Positions 1 to 5,301 of a stretch of 5,301 nt of DNA are shown here, piece after piece. How positions within the stretch are numbered: position 1 is the first letter of the stretch; every line of letters starts with the position of its first letter. The notes below the pieces were generated by a model. The model saw only the letters and a program-made list of their open reading frames with translations. It did no database searches and was not told the origin of the DNA. The position numbers were made by a program, and so were the translations under genes. Location: assembly GCA_913042885.1 (NCBI GenBank), contig CAJWLW010000331.1:1-5301 (forward strand), in the 5' to 3' direction. The DNA comes from an uncultured Lentisphaeria bacterium. Its GTDB lineage: Bacteria > Verrucomicrobiota > Lentisphaeria > JABSQK01 > CAJWLW01.

Positions 1-483
1 GAGCAGCAATACAGCGATGCGGAAAAACACCTCGCCGAGAAAAACCACGAACTGCGCAAGCAGAACGAGCTGCTGGAGCAGCAATACAGCGATGCGGAAA
101 AACACCTCGCCGAGAAAAACCACGAACTGCTCAAGCACAACGAACTGCTGGAGCAGCAATACAGCGATGCGGAAAAACGCCTAAACGCGGAAAAACACCT
201 CGCCGAGAAAAACCACGAACTGCTCAAGCACAATAAACTGCTGGAGCAACAATACAGCGATGCGGAAAAGCAACTCGACGCGGAAAAACGCCTCAACGCG
301 GAAAAACGACTCGACGCGGAAAAACGCCTCAACGCAGAAAAACGCCTCAACGCAGAAAAACGCCTCAACGCGGAAAAACGCCTCAATGCGGAAATCCACG
401 AACTGCTAAAGCAGAATGAACTGCTGGAGCAACAATACAGCGATGCGAAAAAGCAACTCGACGCGGAAAAGCGCTTAGACGCA
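1..483 (+). repeat. In-frame tandem 75-bp coding repeat (25-residue coiled-coil unit)
   Basis: Units start at 1, 76, 151, 244 and 427, each opening with codons for EQQYSDA. The first two are 75 bp and differ at three positions in my manual alignment. The third is enlarged to 93 bp by one extra hexapeptide. The fourth is 183 bp because it contains the 18-bp expansion. The fifth is truncated and runs into the Pro-Pro linker. All length changes are multiples of 3, so the frame is kept. Leucines at unit positions 11, 18 and 25, then 11 of the next unit, give spacings of 7, 7 and 11, that is two heptads plus a hendecad, as expected for a continuous coiled coil. The array probably extends left of the window. 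Confidence 0.93.
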
Positions 484-1134
484 CCTCCCGATGTTGTCGC
501 CCAAAATGCCGCAGAAGGCAAAACCGCCGCTGCAAGGATCGAACACGACCGCGATGTGCAAACTTTCCTGCATCGCGCATCCAACGCGCAGGCGCAGGAA
601 AATCCGGAGGCCGCGAAGTACTACTATCAGCAGGTCCTCGAACTCGATCCCGATCAGGTCGACGCACTCGTACGTATAGGCAATATACTCGTGGAAGACG
701 GTGATCCGGAAAGCGCCGAGCGCTATCTCACCCGGGCCTTCTATGCCAACCCCGACGATCGCGACGTGCTGCTGCCCTTGGGCTTTCTGCTGGTGTCCCG
801 CGGCAAGGCAGATCTGGCGATGTCCATGCTCAGCCGCGCCGCCGCACTTTACCCGGACGATCCCGACATGGCACGTATGCTGGGTATTGCCTGCCGATCA
901 CTGGGCTGGCACCAGGCCGCGGAGGTCCAGTTCCTGCGCGCCTGGAAGCTCGACCCAACCGGTTCGGACGCACCGTACAATTTGGCAATCCTCTACGCCA
1001 CGGTCGAACAGCCGCGCTATGAAGACGCCAGAAATTGGTACGAAATCGCCATCAAAAACGGCGGTGCGCAGGATCCGAAACTCGAACGTTTTCTCAAACA
1101 CCAGGCCATCGCCGTGAGGAACGGCCAGCCATAA
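1..1134 (+). CDS. Coiled-coil repeat and TPR protein, 5' end outside the window (partial)
   Basis: The frame is open from the first base to a TAA at 1132-1134, giving 377 residues without the true N-terminus. A GTG at 556 is internal and should not be taken as the start, because the frame continues upstream as a coherent repeat. Residues 1-161 are a charged helix rich in Glu, Lys, Leu and Ala, made of 25-residue units (such as EQQYSDAEKHLAEKN) plus a run of hexapeptides (RLNAEK-like). Pro162-Pro163 end the helix and a linker of about 22 residues follows. Residues 186-358 hold about five TPRs: roughly 186-219, then three exact 34-residue units at 220-253, 254-287 and 288-321, and a longer last one at 322-358. 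TPRs are protein-binding scaffolds; the coiled coil probably oligomerises or acts as a spacer. Localisation cannot be judged without the N-terminus. The gene ends 116 bp before the protease gene on the same strand. The specific function is unknown. Confidence 0.9.
   Translation, partial: EQQYSDAEKHLAEKNHELRKQNELLEQQYSDAEKHLAEKNHELLKHNELLEQQYSDAEKRLNAEKHLAEKNHELLKHNKLLEQQYSDAEKQLDAEKRLNAEKRLDAEKRLNAEKRLNAEKRLNAEKRLNAEIHELLKQNELLEQQYSDAKKQLDAEKRLDAPPDVVAQNAAEGKTAAARIEHDRDVQTFLHRASNAQAQENPEAAKYYYQQVLELDPDQVDALVRIGNILVEDGDPESAERYLTRAFYANPDDRDVLLPLGFLLVSRGKADLAMSMLSRAAALYPDDPDMARMLGIACRSLGWHQAAEVQFLRAWKLDPTGSDAPYNLAILYATVEQPRYEDARNWYEIAIKNGGAQDPKLERFLKHQAIAVRNGQP
271..396 (+). repeat. Seven tandem 18-bp coding repeats (hexapeptide RL[N/D]AEK)
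   Basis: Seven head-to-tail 18-bp units occupy 271-288, 289-306, 307-324, 325-342, 343-360, 361-378 and 379-396. The consensus is cgcctcaacgcggaaaaa. Variation is limited to a few bases: caa or cga for the first codon, gac/aac/aat for the third, gcg/gca for the fourth, and atc for the last codon of the final unit. The fourth and fifth copies are identical. Single related copies also occur at 178-195 and 454-471. The pattern suggests slipped-strand or unequal-recombination expansion inside one 75-bp unit. Confidence 0.93.
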
Positions 1135-1239
1135 CCCCGGGACAGCCAGGCGCGGAACTTCAATGCCCTGTACCTGTCATATTCTCGAATGAACCTGCCT
1201 CCCCGCAATTCACTGAATTCTCTCATCCGCAACCGTGCC

Positions 1240-1243
1240 GGAG
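1240..1243 (+). promoter_or_regulatory. Ribosome binding site of the S41 protease gene
   Basis: GGAG lies 7 nt upstream of the ATG at 1251. It decides the start, since the same frame is open back to about 1035, inside the TPR gene. Starting at 1251 places a clean signal peptide at the N-terminus, whereas an upstream start would add unrelated residues in front of it. ATG at 1254 (10-nt spacer) is a close alternative. Confidence 0.7.
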
Positions 1244-1250
1244 ACTCAGC

Positions 1251-3521
1251 ATGATGCCACGATTTATTGGAATGACACCGCGGCTTGTCGCTGCAGGCCT
1301 TTTCGCCACGCTCCTTTGGTTGCCGGCCGCCCAGGCCAATACGGAGCGCCGCCCCACACGCCTTGATCGAAAAATCACGATGATGGTAGTCAAATACCTC
1401 CAGAAAAATCATTACACACTTCCAGAGATCGATGACGACGTATCCGAGCAGCTTTTTGATGAATACTTCGAGGAGCTCGATCCCAACCGCCACTACTTCC
1501 TGCAGTCCGATCTGGACGAGTTTTCGGTGTACCGCGAGAGCCTCGACGATATGGTCGAGAAAGGCGATCTCGACTTCGGCTTCAAAGTCTACGAACGCTT
1601 CATCGAACGGGTCACAGAACGCCTTGAGTACGTAAAGTCGATCATCAATGACGACTTCGACTTCACCATCGATGAAGACATCCTTCTCGACCGCAAGGAC
1701 CTGCCATGGCCGAAAACTATCGCCGAGCTCGACATAGCCTGGCGCCAACGCATCAAGAACCAGTTGCTCGTCGCCCATCTGCTCGATGAAGAGGGTGCCA
1801 AGGAGGAGGCGGAAAAAGAGAAAGAACCGGCAGTGAACGACACCGAAGACCCCGTCAAGGACGAAAACGCGGCAGAAAGCGAGAACACAGCAGAAGTAGG
1901 GATAATCGACGATACGCCGCAGGAGGCAGTCGTTAAGCAACTCGAGCAGTTCCTGAAGTTCCGTGACGAGAATGACAATGCCGATATCCTTGAGATTTAC
2001 CTCTCGACGCTGACCCGTATTTTTGACCCGCACACCACCTACCTGAACTGGCGGCAGCTCGAGGACTTCGATATTTCCATGCGCCTGCGGCTCCAGGGCA
2101 TTGGCGCCACCCTCACCTACAAGGACGGATACACCGAAGTGGTGAGCATCATTCCCGGCGGCCCGGCCAATAAGCAGGGCGCCCTCAAGCCTGGGCACAA
2201 AATCATCGCCGTCGGCCAGGGCGACGGGGAAATGATGAACGTCATCAACATGCAACTCAACAAAGTTGTGCGACAGATCCGCGGTGCCAAAGGCACAAAA
2301 GTGCGGCTGTCGGTCATCGAATCGCTGCACAGCACGCCGAAGACCATCAGTATCGTCCGTGACGAGGTCAAGCTCACCGAGGGGGAAGCCAAGGGCGAAG
2401 TCCACAAGGTCGAACTTACGGACGGTCGCTTCATCAACGTGGGTGTCATCGACGTTCCCTCTTTTTACGCCGATTTCGACGCTCTCAAGCGCGGTGATCC
2501 CGATGCCAAGAGTACAACCGTTGACGTACGACGCCTGATCGACGAGATGGTTGAGAAGGATGAGATTGCCGGTATCATCATAGATCTGCGCTCCAACGGC
2601 GGCGGCAGTCTCGAAGAGGCAATCTCGCTCAGCGGTCTGTTCGTGCCCAGCGGCCCGATCGTGCAGGTGCGACGCGTCGGCGGTATGGTCGACGTGCGCG
2701 AAGATTTGGACGACGGCTTCGCCTATGATCTGCCGATGATTGTCATGGTCAACCAGCTCAGCGCTTCGGCATCCGAGATTTTTTCCGGTGCCATACAGGA
2801 TTACCAACGCGGCTTGATCGTCGGCAGCGTCGGCACCCACGGCAAAGGTACCGTCCAGACGGTACTCAAGCTCGATCGCATGAGGTCGTTCCGCGACAAG
2901 AAACCTGGCGCCATCAAGTTCACCATGGCAAAGTTCTACCGCGTCACCGGCGCCTCCACTCAGAAAAAGGGGATTGCACCGGACATTGCGTTTCCGTCAT
3001 TTCTCGATCACATGGAATTGGGTGAAGCAGAGCTCGACCACGTGCTGAAATGGGATACGATCCAGTCACAGCCGCTCAACCGGAATTTCACCCAGATCAC
3101 ACCGTATGTCGAGGAACTCCACGAACGCTCCGATATACGCCTGGCAAAAAACGAACTGTATCAACACCTCGTCGAAGACATCGCTGAATTCGGCAAGCGC
3201 CGGGCCGAAAAGTACATCACGCTGAACCGGGAGAAGCGGATCAAACTGCGCGAGGAAGAGGAGTATTGGACGGAACGCAGCCAGGCTGTACTCGGCAGTG
3301 ATCGCGACAACGACGACGACCATGAGGATGCCCCCGAGGGCGCGCCCGAGGAGATTGAAGCCAAAGACGATGTCCAGAAAAACAATGAGAGCGAGGAGGA
3401 GGATTTCCCCGACGTCTATCTTGACGAGGGCCTCGCTTTGATGGGCGATCTCGTCGAGATCCTCGATCGCGACAACAAGCTCACCAGCAACCACATGATC
3501 AAGCAAAAAGGGTTGGAATGA
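1251..3521 (+). CDS. prc: Secreted carboxy-terminal-processing (tail-specific) protease, peptidase family S41
   Basis: The product is 756 residues, a length typical of long Prc/Tsp proteases rather than short CtpA forms. Such enzymes cleave periplasmic proteins from their C-terminal tails. Residues 1-29 form a Sec signal peptide with a hydrophobic stretch at 12-24 and a likely cut after AQA29. Residues 30 to about 280 match the Tsp N-terminal helical region (DEYFEELDPNRHYFLQSDLD). A PDZ domain begins near GIGATL at 283-288 and ends near 357. The S41 core contains GIIIDLRSNGGG from 441 and SASASE with catalytic Ser506, followed by GKGT with Lys532, the general base of the Ser/Lys dyad. After about residue 590, the stretch from ELDHVLKWDTI onward resembles the C-terminal domain of E. 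coli Prc (DUF3340 type). Acidic low-complexity segments lie at about 180-225 and 684-720. No lipobox is seen, so a soluble periplasmic protein is expected. The gene overlaps rfbA by 4 bp. The symbol is by family; ctp or tsp would also fit. Confidence 0.93.
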   Translation: MMPRFIGMTPRLVAAGLFATLLWLPAAQANTERRPTRLDRKITMMVVKYLQKNHYTLPEIDDDVSEQLFDEYFEELDPNRHYFLQSDLDEFSVYRESLDDMVEKGDLDFGFKVYERFIERVTERLEYVKSIINDDFDFTIDEDILLDRKDLPWPKTIAELDIAWRQRIKNQLLVAHLLDEEGAKEEAEKEKEPAVNDTEDPVKDENAAESENTAEVGIIDDTPQEAVVKQLEQFLKFRDENDNADILEIYLSTLTRIFDPHTTYLNWRQLEDFDISMRLRLQGIGATLTYKDGYTEVVSIIPGGPANKQGALKPGHKIIAVGQGDGEMMNVINMQLNKVVRQIRGAKGTKVRLSVIESLHSTPKTISIVRDEVKLTEGEAKGEVHKVELTDGRFINVGVIDVPSFYADFDALKRGDPDAKSTTVDVRRLIDEMVEKDEIAGIIIDLRSNGGGSLEEAISLSGLFVPSGPIVQVRRVGGMVDVREDLDDGFAYDLPMIVMVNQLSASASEIFSGAIQDYQRGLIVGSVGTHGKGTVQTVLKLDRMRSFRDKKPGAIKFTMAKFYRVTGASTQKKGIAPDIAFPSFLDHMELGEAELDHVLKWDTIQSQPLNRNFTQITPYVEELHERSDIRLAKNELYQHLVEDIAEFGKRRAEKYITLNREKRIKLREEEEYWTERSQAVLGSDRDNDDDHEDAPEGAPEEIEAKDDVQKNNESEEEDFPDVYLDEGLALMGDLVEILDRDNKLTSNHMIKQKGLE
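3509..3512 (+). promoter_or_regulatory. Ribosome binding site of rfbA inside the protease 3' end
   Basis: AGGG, within an A-rich stretch, lies 5 nt before the ATG at 3518. It is located in the last codons of the protease gene, so it is translated through before rfbA initiation. Together with the ATGA overlap it supports coupled translation. Confidence 0.6.
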
Positions 3522-4381
3522 AAGGCATCGTCCTGGCCGGAGGCGCCGGTACGCGACTGTACCCGCTCACTCGCGTGGCCAGCAAACAGCTGCAGCCGAT
3601 TTATGACAAGCCGATGATCTACTACCCCCTGTCCACCCTCATGCTGGGTGGTATCCGGGAGGTACTGCTGATCTCGACGCCTGTAGATGTACCCCGATTC
3701 CAGGAGTTGCTCGGCGACGGCCGCCAGTGGGGTATGAGCATCGAGTACTGCGTCCAGGACGAACCCCGGGGCATCGCTGAAGCGTTGATCCTCGGCGAAT
3801 CATTCGTTGGCGACGACGATGTTGCGCTCATCCTTGGCGACAACGTTTTTTACGGCAATCTCAGGATCCTCGAGATTGTCGAGAGTTTTTCAACCGGCGC
3901 CCTCGTGTTCGGCTATTACGTCAACGATCCGGAGCGCTACGGTGTCGTCGATTTCGATGCCGACGGCAATGTCCTGAGCATCGAAGAAAAGCCGTCAACG
4001 CCGCGTACGAACTACGCCGTCCCGGGACTGTACCTGTACGACAGCACAGCGGCTGCCCGCGCCCGGGCTTTGAAACCCTCGCCCCGCGGTGAGCTCGAGA
4101 TTACCGACCTGAATATTGCCTACCTCAGCGACGGTGAGCTCCGGGTGCAGTTACTTGGCCGTGGCCTGGCCTGGCTGGATACCGGCACCCACGCCAGCCT
4201 GCTGGAAGCTGCCGCCTTCATCGGCGCCATACAGACCCGCCAAGGCCTGAAAATCGCCTGCCTCGAAGAGATCGCCTACATCCGCGGCTTCATCGATCAG
4301 GCCGAACTCAACGCAGTCGTTGACTCGATGCCCAACGGGCCATACCGCGAATACCTCGAGCAGCGATTCGCCAACGAGTAG
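3518..4381 (+). CDS. rfbA: Glucose-1-phosphate thymidylyltransferase (dTDP-glucose synthase)
   Basis: The product is 287 residues, close to the usual length of about 290 for RmlA/RfbA. It joins dTTP and glucose-1-phosphate to give dTDP-glucose and pyrophosphate, the first step to dTDP-L-rhamnose and related deoxysugars for surface polysaccharides; the enzyme is cytoplasmic. The N-terminal nucleotide-binding loop is GGAGTRLYPLT (residues 8-18), followed by SKQLQPIYDKP with the conserved Lys23. LGDNVFYG carries Asp108, the metal/nucleotide-binding Asp position. EEKP carries Lys158, which contacts the sugar phosphate in the family, and WLDTGTH carries Asp221. All expected key residues are present, so it should be active. 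The ATG shares ATGA with the stop of the protease gene. No rfbB, rfbC or rfbD follows; the next gene is convergent, so the rest of the pathway must be encoded elsewhere. Confidence 0.96.
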   Translation: MKGIVLAGGAGTRLYPLTRVASKQLQPIYDKPMIYYPLSTLMLGGIREVLLISTPVDVPRFQELLGDGRQWGMSIEYCVQDEPRGIAEALILGESFVGDDDVALILGDNVFYGNLRILEIVESFSTGALVFGYYVNDPERYGVVDFDADGNVLSIEEKPSTPRTNYAVPGLYLYDSTAAARARALKPSPRGELEITDLNIAYLSDGELRVQLLGRGLAWLDTGTHASLLEAAAFIGAIQTRQGLKIACLEEIAYIRGFIDQAELNAVVDSMPNGPYREYLEQRFANE

Positions 4382-4476
4382 TTTTTTGCTGGCGTGGAAC
4401 AGTCGCCCGCCGCCGCTGAGACGAAATATGCAGGACCTGCTCATCCTTCGTCCGAGCCCCGAGCGCATTCCCTGAA

Positions 4477-4884
4477 CTACCCCCCACTGGTCCTTGCCCA
4501 AACGGTGAACACCTCGGTCACGTACAGGTTGTGCAAGAACGCGTAGCTGTACAGCACTGTCGTTGCCCATAACAGCAACGATGCATACGGCCGCACATAA
4601 ACCGTTGCGATCAGCCCGAAGACAATCTGAATCGACTTGCCGACAATCGGCCCGCAAACCGGCCCAAACCACGCAGCTGCCCAGAAAAAAACCGGGTGTA
4701 CCTCGCTCATGTGATCGCGCTCGTACAGCATGAAATGCGTCGTGCTGATACAATCCAGCGCTGCAGCGGCAGCCAGAGCAATGATCGGAAATCGGTAGGC
4801 GTGCAGGAAGCCCCGGCTGTTGCGGAGGAATTTCAGCCGCACGGCTTTGAGTTGTCGCAGGTTTCTGTCGCTGTAGAGCTTCAC
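4477..4884 (-). CDS. Small polytopic membrane protein, DUF5658-like
   Basis: The product is 135 residues with a TAG stop at 4479-4477. The start is a GTG at 4884-4882. It is preceded by a weak AGG 6 nt upstream, and an in-frame TAG lies eight codons upstream, so no longer form is possible. After a basic N-terminus (about residues 1-30, many Arg/Lys) come hydrophobic segments near 31-50, 64-82, 84-98 and 101-122, so three to four inner-membrane helices are likely. The stretch LDCISTTHF (Asp44, Thr48, Thr49) followed by SEVHP (Glu61, Pro64) resembles the D-x-x-[ST]-T ... E-x-N-P signature I associate with the uncharacterised DUF5658 family, with His in place of Asn. Function is unknown. The gene converges on rfbA across a 95-bp gap and is cut off from the upstream minus-strand gene by a terminator, so it is probably monocistronic. 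Confidence 0.75.
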   Translation of the reverse strand: MKLYSDRNLRQLKAVRLKFLRNSRGFLHAYRFPIIALAAAAALDCISTTHFMLYERDHMSEVHPVFFWAAAWFGPVCGPIVGKSIQIVFGLIATVYVRPYASLLLWATTVLYSYAFLHNLYVTEVFTVWARTSGG

Positions 4885-4926
4885 TGTCGGCCTGGTTTCC
4901 CTATCCTATTAGAGACGCCTATACCG

Positions 4927-4955
4927 AAAAAAGTTGCGGTCAATTGTAACCGCAA
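4927..4955 (-). terminator. Intrinsic (Rho-independent) terminator of the minus-strand gene ending at 4970
   Basis: Read on the minus strand, TTGCGGT (4955-4949) pairs perfectly with ACCGCAA (4940-4934) around an 8-nt loop. One C and then six T (4932-4927) follow. It starts 14 nt after the TGA of the partial gene at the right edge. The 7-bp stem has a moderate GC share, so it is a plausible but not exceptionally strong terminator. It lies between the two minus-strand genes and separates their transcription. Confidence 0.75.
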
Positions 4956-4969
4956 GGTAACGTCACTGT

Positions 4970-5301
4970 TCAAGGCTCCTCCAGCAGTTCCTGCAACTGC
5001 GGATTGACGCGCTGTTCAACCTTCTTCTGGATAATCGCCCCGGAACTGATCTCGTACTCCCGTCGAAGAAGAGGGATCCAGCGGCTGTACACTTTGACCC
5101 CGATCGTGGCCTCATAGTTGGTGACGACCGCGAGTTTACCGGCGATATGCTGGGTAGTCGTCATTTTGTTCGTCGGCTGCGCCCCAATCTCGATATCCCG
5201 GGGATCGATTTCGAAACGCCGCGCCTCCACCGCGGCAATGATCTGAGCTTCGATGGCATCGCGGTTGGATAGATCCTCTTTGATACCCTGAGAGATCGCA
5301 A
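4970..5301 (-). CDS. C-terminal part of a protein of unknown function, possibly DUF4845-like (partial)
   Basis: The frame is open from the right edge (first full codon at 5299) to a TGA at 4972-4970, giving about 110 residues. A GTG at 5230 is internal; the same frame continues upstream without a stop to the window end. The visible part starts with an amphipathic helix (IKEDLSNRDAIEAQIIAAVE), then RRFEIDPRDIEIG, a polar loop, and probable beta strands (KLAVVTNYEATIGVKVYSRWIPL and onward) ending in a charged tail. The order helix, 'DI.I' strand, 'Y.....' strand and 'P' strand recalls the periplasmic part of DUF4845 proteins (small single-pass, pseudopilin-like proteins). The resemblance is from memory and weak, and any N-terminal membrane anchor would be outside the window. 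A terminator follows the stop by 14 nt, so this is the last gene of its transcript. Confidence 0.7.
   Translation of the reverse strand, partial: AISQGIKEDLSNRDAIEAQIIAAVEARRFEIDPRDIEIGAQPTNKMTTTQHIAGKLAVVTNYEATIGVKVYSRWIPLLRREYEISSGAIIQKKVEQRVNPQLQELLEEP

Noticed and set aside
181..399. Minus-strand frame with a repetitive FFRVEA-like product
   Set aside because: It is the reverse complement of the RLNAEK repeat; its repetitiveness only mirrors the real coding repeat.
1..483. The repeat array considered as a CRISPR or intergenic repeat
   Set aside because: There are no unique spacers between repeats; the units are contiguous, keep one reading frame and encode a helix that continues into the TPR domain.
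1207..1219. Small inverted repeat AATTCA-C-TGAATT upstream of the protease gene
   Set aside because: The arms are only 6 bp with a 1-bp centre in an AT-richer gap. It could be an operator half-site pair, but chance is as likely, and I find no convincing -35/-10 pair near it.
1035..1250. Upstream extension of the protease frame
   Set aside because: It overlaps the TPR gene in another frame, has no family resemblance, and would bury the signal peptide. The ATG at 1251 has a ribosome binding site.
1017..2840. A 607-codon open frame on the minus strand opposite the protease gene
   Set aside because: It lies antisense to a protease with clear motifs throughout. Its translation has no recognisable domain, and long antisense frames are expected opposite GC-rich, strongly biased coding sequence.
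4360..4387. Possible terminator after rfbA (short CTCG/CGAG stem followed by six T at 4382-4387)
   Set aside because: The stem is only 4 bp with a 16-nt loop and lies mostly in coding sequence; too weak to call.
4430..4440. 11-bp palindrome GCAGGACCTGC in the convergent gap
   Set aside because: The arms are 5 bp, do not extend, and have no adjacent T-run on either strand; probably chance.
4151..4753. Minus-strand 200-codon frame overlapping the rfbA 3' end and the membrane-protein gene
   Set aside because: It conflicts with two better supported genes and has no recognisable domain or plausible membrane pattern.
4918..4943. Minus-strand TTGACC ... TATAGG as a promoter for the membrane-protein gene
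   Set aside because: The spacer is only 14 bp and the -35 box sits inside the terminator hairpin; not credible without start-site data.
4696..5007. Plus-strand 103-codon frame across the start of the membrane-protein gene and the terminator
   Set aside because: It crosses an intergenic terminator and the antisense of two genes, and its product resembles nothing I recognise.

Overview
The window looks like a chromosomal segment from a moderately GC-rich, Gram-negative-type bacterium. A tail-specific (Prc/Tsp-type) periplasmic protease and a dTDP-sugar enzyme both fit a diderm envelope. The style of the TPR/coiled-coil protein and the shape of the protease resemble homologues I associate with Verrucomicrobiota and related PVC bacteria. 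That placement is inference from general resemblance; the window holds no rRNA or other phylogenetic marker.

Layout. (1) Positions 1-1134, plus strand: the 3' part of a gene whose start lies upstream of the window. It encodes a highly repetitive charged coiled coil (75-bp units with an 18-bp sub-repeat expansion), a short Pro/Ala-containing linker and about five TPR motifs. (2) Positions 1251-3521, plus strand: a complete secreted S41 C-terminal-processing protease with signal peptide, PDZ domain, Ser/Lys dyad and two acidic low-complexity stretches. (3) Positions 3518-4381, plus strand: a complete glucose-1-phosphate thymidylyltransferase (RfbA/RmlA) whose ATG overlaps the protease stop codon by 4 bp. 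(4) Positions 4477-4884, minus strand: a small polytopic membrane protein resembling DUF5658, convergent with rfbA. (5) Positions 4927-4955: an intrinsic terminator reading on the minus strand. (6) Positions 4970-5301, minus strand: the 3' end of a gene of uncertain function that continues past the right edge.

The three plus-strand genes are collinear and may be co-transcribed. The protease and rfbA are almost certainly translationally coupled. A TPR protein next to a Prc-type protease recalls the known adaptor pairs NlpI-Prc (E. coli) and LbcA-CtpA (Pseudomonas), so an adaptor or substrate-delivery role is a reasonable, unproven hypothesis. The two minus-strand genes are separated by the terminator, so the membrane-protein gene probably has its own promoter.

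I see no CRISPR array, insertion sequence, tRNA/rRNA, phage gene or recognised defence system. The most unusual item is the two-tier in-frame repeat in the first gene.
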